DNA of 64,000 nt from Christensenella massiliensis (GTDB lineage Bacteria; Bacillota; Clostridia; Christensenellales; Christensenellaceae). Below are positions 9,901-17,449 of this stretch, one piece after another (within the stretch, counting starts at the first letter, position 1; each line of letters opens with the position of its first letter). The notes beneath the pieces were generated by a model. The model was not told the origin of the DNA, did not search any database, and was given only the letters and a program-made list of their open reading frames with translations. The position numbers and the translations under genes were made by a program. The stretch lies in NCBI GenBank assembly GCA_900155415.1, contig LT700187.1, forward strand, positions 744,001-808,000. Direction: 5' to 3'.

Positions 9901-10653
9901 CGCCGCATAGCTTGCTTTCGAGCTTTCAAGCTGTCCTCCGGTAATCTCGACCGTGCCGTTCAATGCCTGTACTGCCGGCGCTCCGGACAGCGTGCCGCCC
10001 GACATACGGAATACAGCGCCTGAATCTGTACGTACGGCGCCATATCCTGTCGTACTCACGCCTCCGCTCTCCAGCGTTACCGCTCCGCCGTTCTTTACCC
10101 AGAACATCTGGCCTGACGTACCCGATATCGTGCCGCCTGAAGCGCTGTCCTGAATGGTAAGGCTTCCTGTCACTGTAATCTTCTTCGCCGTAGAAATTGC
10201 ATTTCCCGCCAAATCGAGCGTTACGTCTCCGGTCACCGTCACGGCATTCTCAAGTGTGACCGGTCCTCCGAGAACGATCTCGCCGCCGTCGGCTGCCTCA
10301 AGCGCTTCCTCAAGCGCTTCCGATGTCGTAACCGCCCCGCCGTTTGCGGCCGGCGCCTGTGCCGGAGCCGCGGGAACGGATAAAACGTTCTGTCTTTTCT
10401 CTTTCTGCCCGGCGCTTTCCTCCGGCTGTTTCGTCTGCTCCGGTTCCTGTTCCTTCACTATTTCATCGTCTTGCTCGGGTCTCACTACGCAGTCGCCCTC
10501 GTGTTCCGCCTCCAGCGTACACCCCTCGGTGCATGCCGGTTCCATAGCTGTATCGCTGTCCTCTGCCAGTGCCACGCTCCCAAAAAGCGTCAGCACCATC
10601 GCGATGCATAACACAACGGCTATCAAATTCTTTTTCCGTTTCATCTTGCCCAT
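6421..10653 (-). CDS. Wall-anchored beta-helix surface protein 2
   Basis: The longest frame begins at 10707 (1428 residues), but the first 18 residues are all charged. ATG codons at 10653 or 10644, behind AGAAAGGAAA, give a normal signal peptide (IAVVLCIAMVLTLFGSVALA). I chose 10653, without excluding 10707, which has GGAG 5 bp upstream. A Pro/Glu/Gln-rich linker precedes long glycine-rich beta-helix repeats. A module with GDTVTVQQGD and ALP.GVTV occurs twice, indicating internal duplication. The C-terminal 190 residues match the other paralogues and end in TPKTGDRADM, a hydrophobic segment and RRKAVKK. No ligand can be inferred; adhesion or matrix binding is the usual guess for this architecture. 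Confidence 0.83.
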   Translation of the reverse strand: MGKMKRKKNLIAVVLCIAMVLTLFGSVALAEDSDTAMEPACTEGCTLEAEHEGDCVVRPEQDDEIVKEQEPEQTKQPEESAGQKEKRQNVLSVPAAPAQAPAANGGAVTTSEALEEALEAADGGEIVLGGPVTLENAVTVTGDVTLDLAGNAISTAKKITVTGSLTIQDSASGGTISGTSGQMFWVKNGGAVTLESGGVSTTGYGAVRTDSGAVFRMSGGTLSGAPAVQALNGTVEITGGQLESSKASYAAVENSSAAITIDGAGVYLAGINPNGKAVTFQSGVIGTVKGTFGAGSVLNGSFGSDVSASLPGGKVCVPVEGTGYWQVTDISQETAAADVDGTLYATLPEAAAAVQNGGTLTLLRNYTGDKDITVGAYRATIELNGYSITNTKEGGKGISVYPKYGTAMPADGSLVTIINSGGKASAIAADVPVEAKSGYSSKLLMIALEGNISVEAPVGKPGVVLGTSSCVEYTAATAGYVANGGFKAEHAGGKEYIHGTFASAAENDVNNTAVLLNNYVTGSDMIAVGSPCEWTLDLGGHMIDVSNYSRAISIASDDVTLTVKNGKIMGGQDGAWVGIGSVETGQYKNIVLNMENVDLTASGDYGIVCNGTSTNIDINLKGGSVTAENGIGIYFPPADSTLTIDGTAVSGQTGVAVKGGTVTVKGDAAVTGSGAANTPSEGNTSGVNNTGDAFYVEGNYGRDIKVDIQDGTFESVNGKAVQMLFEDSASGTKEIGVTSGEFSSEVPKEYIVSGMTAASVASGSDTAYFVGTGEAVAETVASRAAQGDTVTVQQGDAAFALPEGVTVKNEGEGTVTSNGTEIGTGETVTTKEPVAQVGETKYESLQAAIDAANGGTVTLLADVDECVVIAEGKTVTLDLGTFTLSNGDTAAPGIYNNYKDTISNKGTLTIKGSGKIESVVGAIVNYPGATAVLTGGTYTSSGWYSIKNMGTMTISEGVSVETTAPSASLVANGWYGDNNTDRNTAYGASAATLTITGGTLTGGMNTVKNDDYGILNITGGTFENTTGPTILNWNETTISGGNFSVPNGFVLANGSFANEADKGSMTITGGTFTSGNGGTDKLLGWGLGGKEGGKLTIQGGTFAGVFPDPDDPAEKAPYEIGVEKGEFNSEVPAEYIEEGKASASLETEGETAYFIGTNEEVAEAIEARAKEGDTVTVQQGDVELALPVGVTVENKGEGEVVVNGEAVEPGETVVTEEEPQPEVKDVYYKDAATGVILNTDTTKVPEGSYLLVKPVAETEQAHADAKEALKDKAGRFVLYDITLVNAAGEPIQPAGDVLIGIPTPDGYDTSKLAVHRINEDKTTVEHGVTVQDGVSYFQTDHFSKYALIEKGSMSGAGTDDTAKDEGADSSDTPKTGDRADMTPYILLVIAAGAAVAAGAVVTVRRKAVKK

Positions 10654-10759
10654 TTTCCTTTCTCTGTTTTTTCTACCTCTTCTTTTAATTTTTACCACGA
10701 ACACCATATAGGCTCCGGGCTGTATCTTTTATATAATTTGCCTTTATTATATAATACTA

Positions 10760-10830
10760 TTTCTAAACGGTATAATATCATATATATCCTGCTCATTCAA
10801 GCATCTACATCAGACCTTCCGTTTTTTATA
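10760..10830 (-). promoter_or_regulatory. Possible promoter of surface protein 2
   Basis: In this A+T-rich leader the minus strand has TTGAAT, 17 bp and TATTAT, and further TATAAT-like hexamers closer to the gene. The -35 is imperfect, so the exact start is uncertain. Confidence 0.35.
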
Positions 10831-10999
10831 CTGTTTTTTCAGATTTTTCCATTTTCTTAAGTCGTTTCCCCGCCGCTGTTTTTTGTCTTGACATTTCTGC
10901 AAAAAGCCTTATCTTGTTAAACAGATATATCTTTCATGAAAACAGCCTTTCCGCCCTCTGCTCTATTCCCGTTTTCTTTTGGTTCCTGCTCTTTGTTGT

Positions 11000-11206
11000 G
11001 ATAATTATGATTAACGAAATAAAAACAGCATTAAAAATGCAGCGTCATATTATTTCTAAAATGTTTTTTCCTATTTTCCAAAATATATCGTTCAGCCTTT
11101 CCTGTTTTCCGGGATCTTATTGACAAAAAATATTTGAAAATGTTATAGTGAGTACGGAAACCATAATAATGATTGTGTGTTGCGTTATCCGTTAATCATA
11201 ATTATC
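11000..11206. repeat. 17-bp inverted repeat pair flanking a promoter
   Basis: GATAATTATGATTAACG at 11000-11016 is perfectly complementary to 11190-11206. The 173 bp between contain the promoter of the candidate small RNA. The arms resemble paired operator sites (AT-rich, Fur-like GATAAT) as much as terminal repeats of a small element. No target duplication is evident. Confidence 0.6.
11120..11149 (+). promoter_or_regulatory. Promoter of a candidate small RNA
   Basis: A consensus TTGACA (11120-11125), an 18-bp spacer and TATAGT (11144-11149) lie on the plus strand. No plus-strand gene follows before the terminator at 11208-11250. Confidence 0.6.
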
Positions 11207-11250
11207 GCAATAAAACACCCGGACTGTTTACCAGTCCGGGTGTTTTATTG
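11156..11250 (+). ncRNA. Candidate small RNA of about 95 nt
   Basis: The interval runs from the predicted start of the promoter at 11120-11149 to a perfect 18-bp terminator stem. It has no frame with a ribosome-binding site. It crosses the right arm of the 17-bp inverted repeat and AT-rich, Fur-box-like sequence just after the start. It lies between two surface-protein genes transcribed the other way. No known RNA family is recognised; it could also be a short decoy or a remnant promoter-terminator unit. Confidence 0.4.
11208..11250. terminator. Very strong terminator hairpin
   Basis: CAATAAAACACCCGGACT and its exact complement form an 18-bp stem around GTTTACC, with a T-rich distal arm. It ends the candidate small RNA on the plus strand. 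Confidence 0.85.
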
Positions 11251-11346
11251 CATTATGATATTATTGTAGCACGTTGTGTCGCCCGCCGCAATAGCATACC
11301 TATCGCACAGCGTAGCGTTTATGGGGCATTTTGCTCGATTCCCCAT

Positions 11347-11384
11347 AAAACGGCGGTGATGCCCTATGCATCACCGCCGTTTTT
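11347..11384. terminator. Terminator after surface protein 3
   Basis: This is the same hairpin as at 2188-2226: AAAACGGCGGTGATGC, loop CCTAT, then its complement and T residues. The duplication of this terminator shows that the repeated block extends past the stop codon. Confidence 0.9.
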
Positions 11385-11399
11385 CTTGTTTTCTATCTC

Positions 11400-11945
11400 T
11401 TACTTTTCATACTGCCGTCTCTTCCGCATCGTTACAATGACCGCCGCTCCCGCTGCTATCACCAGCAGGATATACGGCGTCATGTCCGCCCTGTCGCCCG
11501 TCTTCGGCGTATCGGAGGAGTCGGCGCCCTCATCTTTCGCCGTGTCATCCGTTCCCGCTCCGCTCATGCTCCCCTTTTCGATCAGCGCATATTTGCTGAA
11601 GTGGTCCGTCTGGAAATAGGAGACGCCGTCCTGCACCGTCACCCCGTGCTCCACCGTCGTCTTGTCCTCATTGATGCGGTGCACCGCCAGCTTCGACGTG
11701 TCGTACCCATCCGGTGTCGGGATCCCGATCAGCACGTCGCCCGCGGGCTGGATCGGCTCACCCGCCGCATTCACCAGCGTGATGTCATACAGCACGAACC
11801 GCCCCGCCTTATCTTTCAGCGCTTCCTTCGCGTCCGCGTGCGCCTGCTCCGTCTCCGCCACCGGCTTCACGAGCAGATAGGAGCCCTCCGGCACCTTGGT
11901 CGTATCCGTATTCAGTATCACGCCCGTCGCCGCGTCGGTATAAGT
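11400..11945 (-). repeat. Homogenised 3' end, copy 3 of 3
   Basis: This copy is near-identical to 2241-2800 and 6421-6985. Relative to copy 1 it lacks 12 bp within the Ala-rich membrane segment, an in-frame slip in GC-rich repeats. Confidence 0.85.
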
Positions 11946-14900
11946 AACTGCTTTCACTTGCTGTTCCGTCACCGTCACGATACATTCGGCCGTATCACCA
12001 GCCGAATTTTCTGCAGTGATGAGCGCCTGTCCGGCCGTCTTGGCCATAACGAGGCCATTTTGATCAACGCCTGCGACTGTGTCATTGGATGAGCTCCATT
12101 TTACAGTCTTGTCCGTAGCATTCTCCGGCGTTACTGCTGCAGTAAGCTGTATTGTTTTTCCGATCTCCGCCGTTGCCGTCGTCTGGCTCAGTACAATGCC
12201 GTCCGCCTCAACGATCAGCTTCGTCAAGTCTTTATCCGCATAATATGTGTTATAGGATACGTTCGGGCAGACTGCGCTTCCGTCCTTATAGACCGCAATG
12301 ATCGTGTCGAAATCCGGTTTCTCCGAATTCCAGTAGTTCCCGCACAGGTCTACTTCATTTTCACCAACGCCTGTGATCTTCGCGAAATCGGGGTCTGTCG
12401 CTGTTGCCGGGTCATAATCCGGCTTTTGCATACTGTTGCCTGTGATGACAAACTCTTTTCCCGTATCGTCTCCGGAGCCGTTCCCCTGCGTGTCGATGCG
12501 AATGGCGCGGCCGCCGGAAGCGTCGTTATCCGCATCCCAGTTGACAATCGTATTCCCGGTAATTTCTACTTTTCCTGCATGCCTGTCATATCCGCTGTTT
12601 TTCTGGAACAGGATCGCGTTGTGATTCGTGTTTTCGATATAGTTTCCCGTCACAAGAGCGTCATAAGGGTTACGCAGATTGATCCCCATTCCCGATGCGT
12701 GCGTCACACCCACGATGCGGTTATTTTTCACAATAACAGAACCTTTCATGCCATCGCATTCCTGATCGAGCACTGCGATCGCATTCGCATCGGTAATATC
12801 GGTAAATTTATTGTTCTCGATCACAACGTCCTTTTCGTCCGCTATGGTGAGGCCTTTTCCTTGGAACGTAATGCCCTTTACCGTAATGCTGTAATTACGG
12901 GTATGACTGTCGTCATAGCCAAGATACATGCCGCCCGTCAGGACTGTTTCCTCGCTTAACCATGCGCTGCTGTTCGGGTCATTTTCCGCATTTGCGCCCA
13001 GCAGGGTAATGGATTTCTCTTTTACATGCTGCGAGTCTCCTGCCTGCGGCTTTACCGGCTCCGTATATGTTCCGGCCTGAATGCGCAGCGTTGCGCCATC
13101 CTCCGCTGCAGCGATCGCCTCGCTGATACTTCCTCCCGCGACTACGTCATAGGTCGTGCCGCCGATCGTCGCCGTGTCTTGTCCGCGCTTGATGATCGGA
13201 TAGGTACCGCCCTCGCTCATCGGTTTGCATTCCACGCTTGTCGCCGCATCGAGGATCACAGCCGTTTCAGGGGCGTCGGCCGCCGTCGTATATACTTTTT
13301 CATACGTTGCATTGTGGCTCAGGGTAACAGGCCCATAATAACCCGGCTGTCCCGTCTCGCCGTCCGGCGTGCCATATATCAGGCTGTCGGCGCGCAGCGT
13401 CGAATTCTCCACCATGATGGTGCTGCCGTATGCGCGGATGTCGAGCGCCGCCGTATGCAGTCCTTCTCCTATCACTTCTGAATCCCGTATCGTCAGTTCC
13501 ACTCCGTGATAACTCTCCTGCAGGACGATCGCCCCGTAATATCCGCCGGACGCGCCCTCCGTTGCAACAATCTTCGCGCCGGATATCTCGATCTTCGTAC
13601 CGCTGTCCTCAGTTCCATCCGGCAGGCTTCCCGCCGACGTCATGACCGCACCCCAGCCGGTGATGCTTCCGCCATTTACGGTCAATGTCTGGTTTTCATT
13701 CCGCAGGCCAACGCCGTAATGTGCCGCGCCTGTCACATCTGTATGATCCAGCGTCAGCGACGAGCCCTCGCTTTCCAAACGGAACGCCGTATCATTGTCA
13801 TAAACCGTGCAATTCGTAAATGTTACGTCTGCTGCCGCCTGTGCCGCAGGGAAAGTGATGAGCGCCGTTCCATAGGCGGTAGCCGTGTTGTTCTCCACCC
13901 TCAGGTCTTTCAACTCGGCCGTACAGCCATAGACCGTGATCTTTCCTTTTAGAACCGTAGTATCTTTTCCCTGCCCTGCGATCGTCAGGTTTTTGCTGAT
14001 CGTCAGATCCTCCGTCACTGCTTCCTGCGCAATGATCTCGACCGTACTGTTTGGCTGCGCGTCGTTGATCGCTTCCTGCACGGTCGTATACTTTTGATTT
14101 CCGACCTGCGCCGCATATTCGCCGACTGTAAATGTGCCGTCAGGATTGATGACCACGCACATACCCTCCGGGATATAATCAGACGGGTCCGCTTCATGCT
14201 TTCCTCCGGTAACTGTCAGGACCGCCTTTTTATCGTCCACCGTGCCCATCGTTCCCAATAGGCTGCTTCCCGTCGTGGTCCCGCCGGCCACCGTAATGCT
14301 TCCGGCTTTTCCGTTGCTGCCATGCGCTACAAAAGGCGCCGTCTCTGCATTTACAACAGCAGACGAGCCCTCCGGGAGCGTTATGCTGCCCGCCTCGTTA
14401 CCGGACGAATTCACTTTCGCTATCACGCCGTATTTTCCGTTCAGTGTGCCGCCGTTGATCACGGTGTCTCCATACGAGATGACCGCCCCCGCGCTGCCGC
14501 CGTTGAACGTACCGCCGTTGATGACCGTCGTCACGCCTGCCGCCGTGCTGACCGCTGCATTATAGGACGCGCTGCCCGCGCCGTTGCAGGTGAACGTTCC
14601 GCCCTCGATCGTCAGATTGTATCCGACATTGTTGACCACCGTAAAATATTGTCCGCCATCATAAATGACCGAACCATTTCCTGTGATCGTCAGGTTGCCC
14701 AAGTTTGCAATGACGATACTCGTTCCCGTAATCGTTTTTCCGTTCAGGTCAAGTATCATGCGCGCCTGCCCGGCACCGAGGGAAAATTCGCCGAAATTGA
14801 TATTCTGGCTTTTTCCCATTTCAATATTCTTGAGCAGAGTGACCGTATAGGTTCCATCGCCATTATCCGCAATACTTGCTGCCCCCTCGCCCCATGCCGC

Positions 14901-15275
14901 CGCGAGTTCTTCATTTGTGGTTCCGGGCTTAAAGGTAAATGTTTTGGCATCCGTAACCGTATCTCCGCCCGCCGCCGGCGCCATAGCCATCCTCGGCGCG
15001 GGCTGTACAGATGCGCCCGCTTCTTCCGGCTCCGCACCTGCGCTGGGTTCCGGCTTCGGTTCTTCGCTTGCCGCCGGTCCTGCACTTTCCTCCGGCTCCA
15101 TGCTTTCAGCAGGCTCCTGCGCTTCCTCCGTGTTTTTCGCCGGCTCTGTGCTCACGGCCGCAGACGGCTCCGCCGCGTCCGTTCCCTCTGCCAGTGCAGT
15201 ACCGCAGAGTGTCAGCCCTAATGCGATACACAACACCACAGAAAGCAATCTCTTAAGATCCATCTTTATTTTCAT
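11400..15275 (-). CDS. Wall-anchored beta-helix surface protein 3 with BIG2 domain
   Basis: The 1291-residue protein starts with MKIKMDLKRLL and a signal peptide ending ALA-E, behind the ribosome-binding site GGGGAAAGGAT. An acidic Ala/Pro/Glu linker follows; its end (EEAGASVQPAPRMAMAP) is identical to surface protein 1. Then come beta-helix repeats with parallel-helix features such as ENNKFTDI and ITGNTIVNW. A bacterial Ig-like group 2 domain lies near 1020-1105 (TVKWSSSNDTVAGVDQNGLV). The C-terminus is the shared block ending in TPKTGD (1256-1261). The Rrf2-family gene lies 48 bp upstream on the same strand, so the two are probably cotranscribed. Cell-wall attachment is inferred from the sorting signal; the ligand is unknown. 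Confidence 0.85.
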   Translation of the reverse strand: MKIKMDLKRLLSVVLCIALGLTLCGTALAEGTDAAEPSAAVSTEPAKNTEEAQEPAESMEPEESAGPAASEEPKPEPSAGAEPEEAGASVQPAPRMAMAPAAGGDTVTDAKTFTFKPGTTNEELAAAWGEGAASIADNGDGTYTVTLLKNIEMGKSQNINFGEFSLGAGQARMILDLNGKTITGTSIVIANLGNLTITGNGSVIYDGGQYFTVVNNVGYNLTIEGGTFTCNGAGSASYNAAVSTAAGVTTVINGGTFNGGSAGAVISYGDTVINGGTLNGKYGVIAKVNSSGNEAGSITLPEGSSAVVNAETAPFVAHGSNGKAGSITVAGGTTTGSSLLGTMGTVDDKKAVLTVTGGKHEADPSDYIPEGMCVVINPDGTFTVGEYAAQVGNQKYTTVQEAINDAQPNSTVEIIAQEAVTEDLTISKNLTIAGQGKDTTVLKGKITVYGCTAELKDLRVENNTATAYGTALITFPAAQAAADVTFTNCTVYDNDTAFRLESEGSSLTLDHTDVTGAAHYGVGLRNENQTLTVNGGSITGWGAVMTSAGSLPDGTEDSGTKIEISGAKIVATEGASGGYYGAIVLQESYHGVELTIRDSEVIGEGLHTAALDIRAYGSTIMVENSTLRADSLIYGTPDGETGQPGYYGPVTLSHNATYEKVYTTAADAPETAVILDAATSVECKPMSEGGTYPIIKRGQDTATIGGTTYDVVAGGSISEAIAAAEDGATLRIQAGTYTEPVKPQAGDSQHVKEKSITLLGANAENDPNSSAWLSEETVLTGGMYLGYDDSHTRNYSITVKGITFQGKGLTIADEKDVVIENNKFTDITDANAIAVLDQECDGMKGSVIVKNNRIVGVTHASGMGINLRNPYDALVTGNYIENTNHNAILFQKNSGYDRHAGKVEITGNTIVNWDADNDASGGRAIRIDTQGNGSGDDTGKEFVITGNSMQKPDYDPATATDPDFAKITGVGENEVDLCGNYWNSEKPDFDTIIAVYKDGSAVCPNVSYNTYYADKDLTKLIVEADGIVLSQTTATAEIGKTIQLTAAVTPENATDKTVKWSSSNDTVAGVDQNGLVMAKTAGQALITAENSAGDTAECIVTVTEQQVKAVTYTDAATGVILNTDTTKVPEGSYLLVKPVAETEQAHADAKEALKDKAGRFVLYDITLVNAAGEPIQPAGDVLIGIPTPDGYDTSKLAVHRINEDKTTVEHGVTVQDGVSYFQTDHFSKYALIEKGSMSGAGTDDTAKDEGADSSDTPKTGDRADMTPYILLVIAAGAAVIVTMRKRRQYEK

Positions 15276-15323
15276 ATCCTTTCCCCTTCCCCCGATTCCG
15301 GAGCGCCGTCCTGAAATCTGTTT

Positions 15324-15698
15324 TTATATCTTTCCCTTATATATCTCTCTGATCGGCATGGCCTTCAGGGCCTCCGCCTCTTTTTGACGCCTGTCCTCCA
15401 TAAACCGGCTGAACGGATCGTCCATCGGTCTTTCCTTGTCCCGCTCACCGGAACGATACTCAAAAAGCGCTACTACGTCGTACGCGCTCACATCCTCTTT
15501 TTCATTTCCCAGCCGGTAACCGCCGCGGCAGCCCTGCTCCGATTCCAAAAGCCCCGCGCGCTTCATCTCATTCATGATCTTCAGGGCGTACTGGTAGGAT
15601 ATCCCGACGTGCTCGACGATCTCTCCCGCCGTTACCAGTCTGTCACGCTGTGTGATATACCCCAATATCTTTGCTGCATAAATCGTAGTGATCTTCAT
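15324..15698 (-). CDS. Rrf2-family transcriptional regulator
   Basis: The 124-residue protein has the Rrf2 winged-helix layout: TAGEIVEHVGISYQYALKIMNEMKRAGLLES is the recognition region (quoted in part: VGISYQYALKIMN), followed by the wing GCRGGYRL. Unlike IscR it has a single cysteine (in the wing) and lacks the CX5CX7C cluster site, so it is unlikely to bind an Fe-S cluster the same way. The C-terminal third is charged and of unknown role. It lies directly upstream of surface protein 3 on the same strand. Its promoter carries two direct repeats that could be its own operator. Local regulation of the surface genes is an inference from position. Confidence 0.8.
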   Translation of the reverse strand: MKITTIYAAKILGYITQRDRLVTAGEIVEHVGISYQYALKIMNEMKRAGLLESEQGCRGGYRLGNEKEDVSAYDVVALFEYRSGERDKERPMDDPFSRFMEDRRQKEAEALKAMPIREIYKGKI

Positions 15699-15798
15699 CT
15701 TCTCCGCTCCTTCATCCTATTCTGTCCAAATCACCTTGTCCTGCCATGCCCGCTCATGACGCCTGTCAATACCCTGTTTTTCCAACCCCTGCACAAAT

Positions 15799-15804
15799 AT
15801 TATA
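15799..15804 (-). promoter_or_regulatory. Possible secondary -10 of the Rrf2 gene
   Basis: TATAAT is present on the minus strand about 100 bp upstream of the Rrf2 start. No good -35 is found 17 bp upstream, so this is weaker than the promoter at 15921-15949. Confidence 0.25.
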
Positions 15805-15920
15805 CTATCTTTTATCTGTATTATTTATAGCAAAAGAAATGCATCGACACCATGCCCGGTCGTTTCCCGTCCGCATGGGATATACTCATGCAAATATAAT
15901 AAATGATACCTTTTAAGGAT

Positions 15921-15949
15921 AATATAGCACCGCAGTTTTAAAATGTCAA
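15921..15949 (-). promoter_or_regulatory. Promoter of the Rrf2 gene
   Basis: On the minus strand TTGACA (15944-15949), a 17-bp spacer and TATATT (15921-15926) form a near-consensus promoter. Transcription would start near 15914, leaving a leader of about 215 nt. Confidence 0.7.
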
Positions 15950-15977
15950 CATTGTCCACAGGGCCGCGGTTTTAAAA
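15930..15977. promoter_or_regulatory. Direct-repeat operator candidate (CCGCRGTTTTAAAA twice)
   Basis: CCGCAGTTTTAAAA at 15930-15943 fills the spacer of the Rrf2 promoter. CCGCGGTTTTAAAA at 15964-15977 lies upstream of the -35, 34 bp away start to start, about three helical turns. A regulator bound there would block or shape RNA polymerase binding. Autoregulation by the adjacent Rrf2 protein is the simplest reading. Confidence 0.5.
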
Positions 15978-16068
15978 CACAGCATCCACGACTGCTTTTT
16001 CCGTTCATCCAGCTGCACCATTTTCTTCTGTTCCATACGCATCGTCTTTTTTCTGCGAACGGCACAAC

Positions 16069-16100
16069 AAAAGGGAACGCAGCGTACAGCGTTCCCTTTT
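16069..16100. terminator. Terminator after mscL
   Basis: AAAAGGGAACGC pairs with GCGTTCCCTTTT in a 12-bp perfect stem. It lies about 40 bp after the mscL stop codon on the minus strand. Confidence 0.85.
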
Positions 16101-16138
16101 CGTGACAGCCGTTTTATATATTATATAATGTAGGAAAT

Positions 16139-16582
16139 CTATTTTTCGTTCTTTTCCTCCGCACCGTCTGTCAGAATGGAGGTGCAGTGCGGACAGCGCG
16201 TCGCGTCGTCTGCGATCTCGCTTTTGCAGTACGGGCACAGGCGGGGCGCCTTTTCCGGCGCAGGCTCCGGCTTTCTGTGCAGGCTGTTCAGCGCTTTCAC
16301 GATCAGGAAGATGACAAATGCTGTAATCAAAAACGTAATAACTGCATTGATAAAAGCGCCAATATCGATCGCCGAGTCCGCCCCCAGCGGTATTTTCCAT
16401 TCGGAAAACTGAATGCCGCCTACAAGCAGTCCGATGATCGGGTTCAGGATATTGTTCACCAGTGCGTTCACGATGGCCGTAAATGCAGCGCCGATGATCA
16501 TACCGACGGCAAGGTCCATCACACTTCCCCGGGAGATAAATTCCTTGAACTCGTTTAAGAATCCCTTTGCTTTTTTGTTCAT
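16139..16582 (-). CDS. mscL: Large-conductance mechanosensitive channel MscL with zinc-ribbon tail
   Basis: The 147-residue product starts at the ATG whose ATGA overlaps the stop of the upstream alkyltransferase-like gene, so the two are translationally coupled. The N-terminus MNKKAKGFLNEFKEFI and the first membrane helix (VMDLAVGMIIGAAFTAIVN) are characteristic of MscL, which forms a pentameric pore opened by membrane tension during hypo-osmotic shock. A second helix lies near residues 75-97. Residues about 110-137 carry CPYCKSEI and CPHC, a four-cysteine zinc ribbon absent from classical MscL. The tail would sit in the cytoplasm next to the pore. Confidence 0.92.
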   Translation of the reverse strand: MNKKAKGFLNEFKEFISRGSVMDLAVGMIIGAAFTAIVNALVNNILNPIIGLLVGGIQFSEWKIPLGADSAIDIGAFINAVITFLITAFVIFLIVKALNSLHRKPEPAPEKAPRLCPYCKSEIADDATRCPHCTSILTDGAEEKNEK

Positions 16583-16950
16583 TCTTCTTTTTGCGCCGTT
16601 TCCTGCGGCGCTTCCCCTTTCTTGAATCTTCTGACCTCTTCTGTTTTTCCGTCCCATTGATACCGTTTCATATCCACATACCCGTCCTCGCTCACGGCTA
16701 TGCCCTCTGCTTCGAGCAGCTGCCTCTGCGCATCTGTTCCGCCGAACGCAAACGCCGGCGCGAGCCGCCCCTCCCGGTTCACCACCCGGTGACAGGGCAC
16801 GGCGCCCGGCATCGGATTCACATGCAGCGCATAGCCAACAGCGCGCGACGCACGCGGATTGCCGGCCATACGCGCGATCTGCCCATAGGTCGCAACTCTC
16901 CCGCTCGGTATCTTACTTACCATTGTATACACAATTTCAAAAAATTTCAA
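16579..16950 (-). CDS. MGMT-family DNA-binding protein (alkyltransferase-like, Cys intact)
   Basis: I place the start at TTG 16950 because GGGAGGAG lies 7 bp upstream and the protein then begins MKFFEIVYTMVSKIP, as usual for the family. A longer GTG frame from 16974 is less likely. The product has only the winged-helix C-terminal domain of O6-alkylguanine-DNA alkyltransferases, with GRVATYGQIARMAG and the active-site motif PCHRVVN. True alkyltransferase-like proteins have Trp in place of that Cys; here Cys is present, so transfer activity is possible. It probably recognises alkylated guanine. It overlaps mscL by 4 bp. A TATAAT lies at 16991-16996 on the minus strand. Confidence 0.85.
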   Translation of the reverse strand: MKFFEIVYTMVSKIPSGRVATYGQIARMAGNPRASRAVGYALHVNPMPGAVPCHRVVNREGRLAPAFAFGGTDAQRQLLEAEGIAVSEDGYVDMKRYQWDGKTEEVRRFKKGEAPQETAQKEE

Positions 16951-17080
16951 TTCTTTTCTCCTCCCGTTCGGCACGGCGTTCTCATTTGGTATTATACCGT
17001 AAAAAAAGCGTTTCAGAAAGGAGCCCTGCGGTTATCTTTATGTTGATTTGATACAGATTGCTGAAAGGAGGATAGGATCC

Positions 17081-17347
17081 GTGGCAAAGCAAGTAAAAAT
17101 GATGGTGCTGGACGGCTGCCCGCACTGCAGGCATGCGTTTGAGCTGATGGACGAGCTGCGGCTCGAGCATCCTGAATACCGCGATATCAGCGTTGAAGTG
17201 ATCGAAGAGGAACGGGAAGCGGAAAAGACGCAGGGCTACGATTACTGGTATGTTCCTACATTTTTCGTAGACGGTGTAAAGCTCCATGAGGGCGTTCCCA
17301 CCAAAAGCAAAATAGAACGCGTCTTTCGTCAGACTCTGGAACGGTAG
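17081..17347 (+). CDS. Glutaredoxin/thioredoxin-like protein
   Basis: The start is GTG 17081, 10 bp after the strong ribosome-binding site GAAAGGAGG. A longer TTG frame from 17048 has no such site. The 88-residue protein opens with a beta strand and the redox motif CPHC (Cys13, Cys16), then has a cis-proline strand YVPTFFVDGVKLHEG, as in glutaredoxin-like thioredoxin folds. It should carry out dithiol-disulfide exchange in the cytoplasm. It stands alone, divergent from the alkyltransferase gene and 100 bp ahead of a GNAT gene. The substrate is unknown. Confidence 0.85.
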   Translation: MAKQVKMMVLDGCPHCRHAFELMDELRLEHPEYRDISVEVIEEEREAEKTQGYDYWYVPTFFVDGVKLHEGVPTKSKIERVFRQTLER

Positions 17348-17449
17348 GCGATTCCCAAAGCTCTTTTCTGCGGAAAAGGGCTTTTTTATTTGCTTTCCTT
17401 TTTTTCGTCCTGTATAGTGGATAATAGAAATAAAGACCGGGGGGAAGCT

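Noticed and set aside
10914-11123. Short plus-strand frame upstream of the small RNA promoter
   Set aside because: It starts at TTG without a ribosome-binding site in A+T-rich intergenic DNA and resembles no protein.
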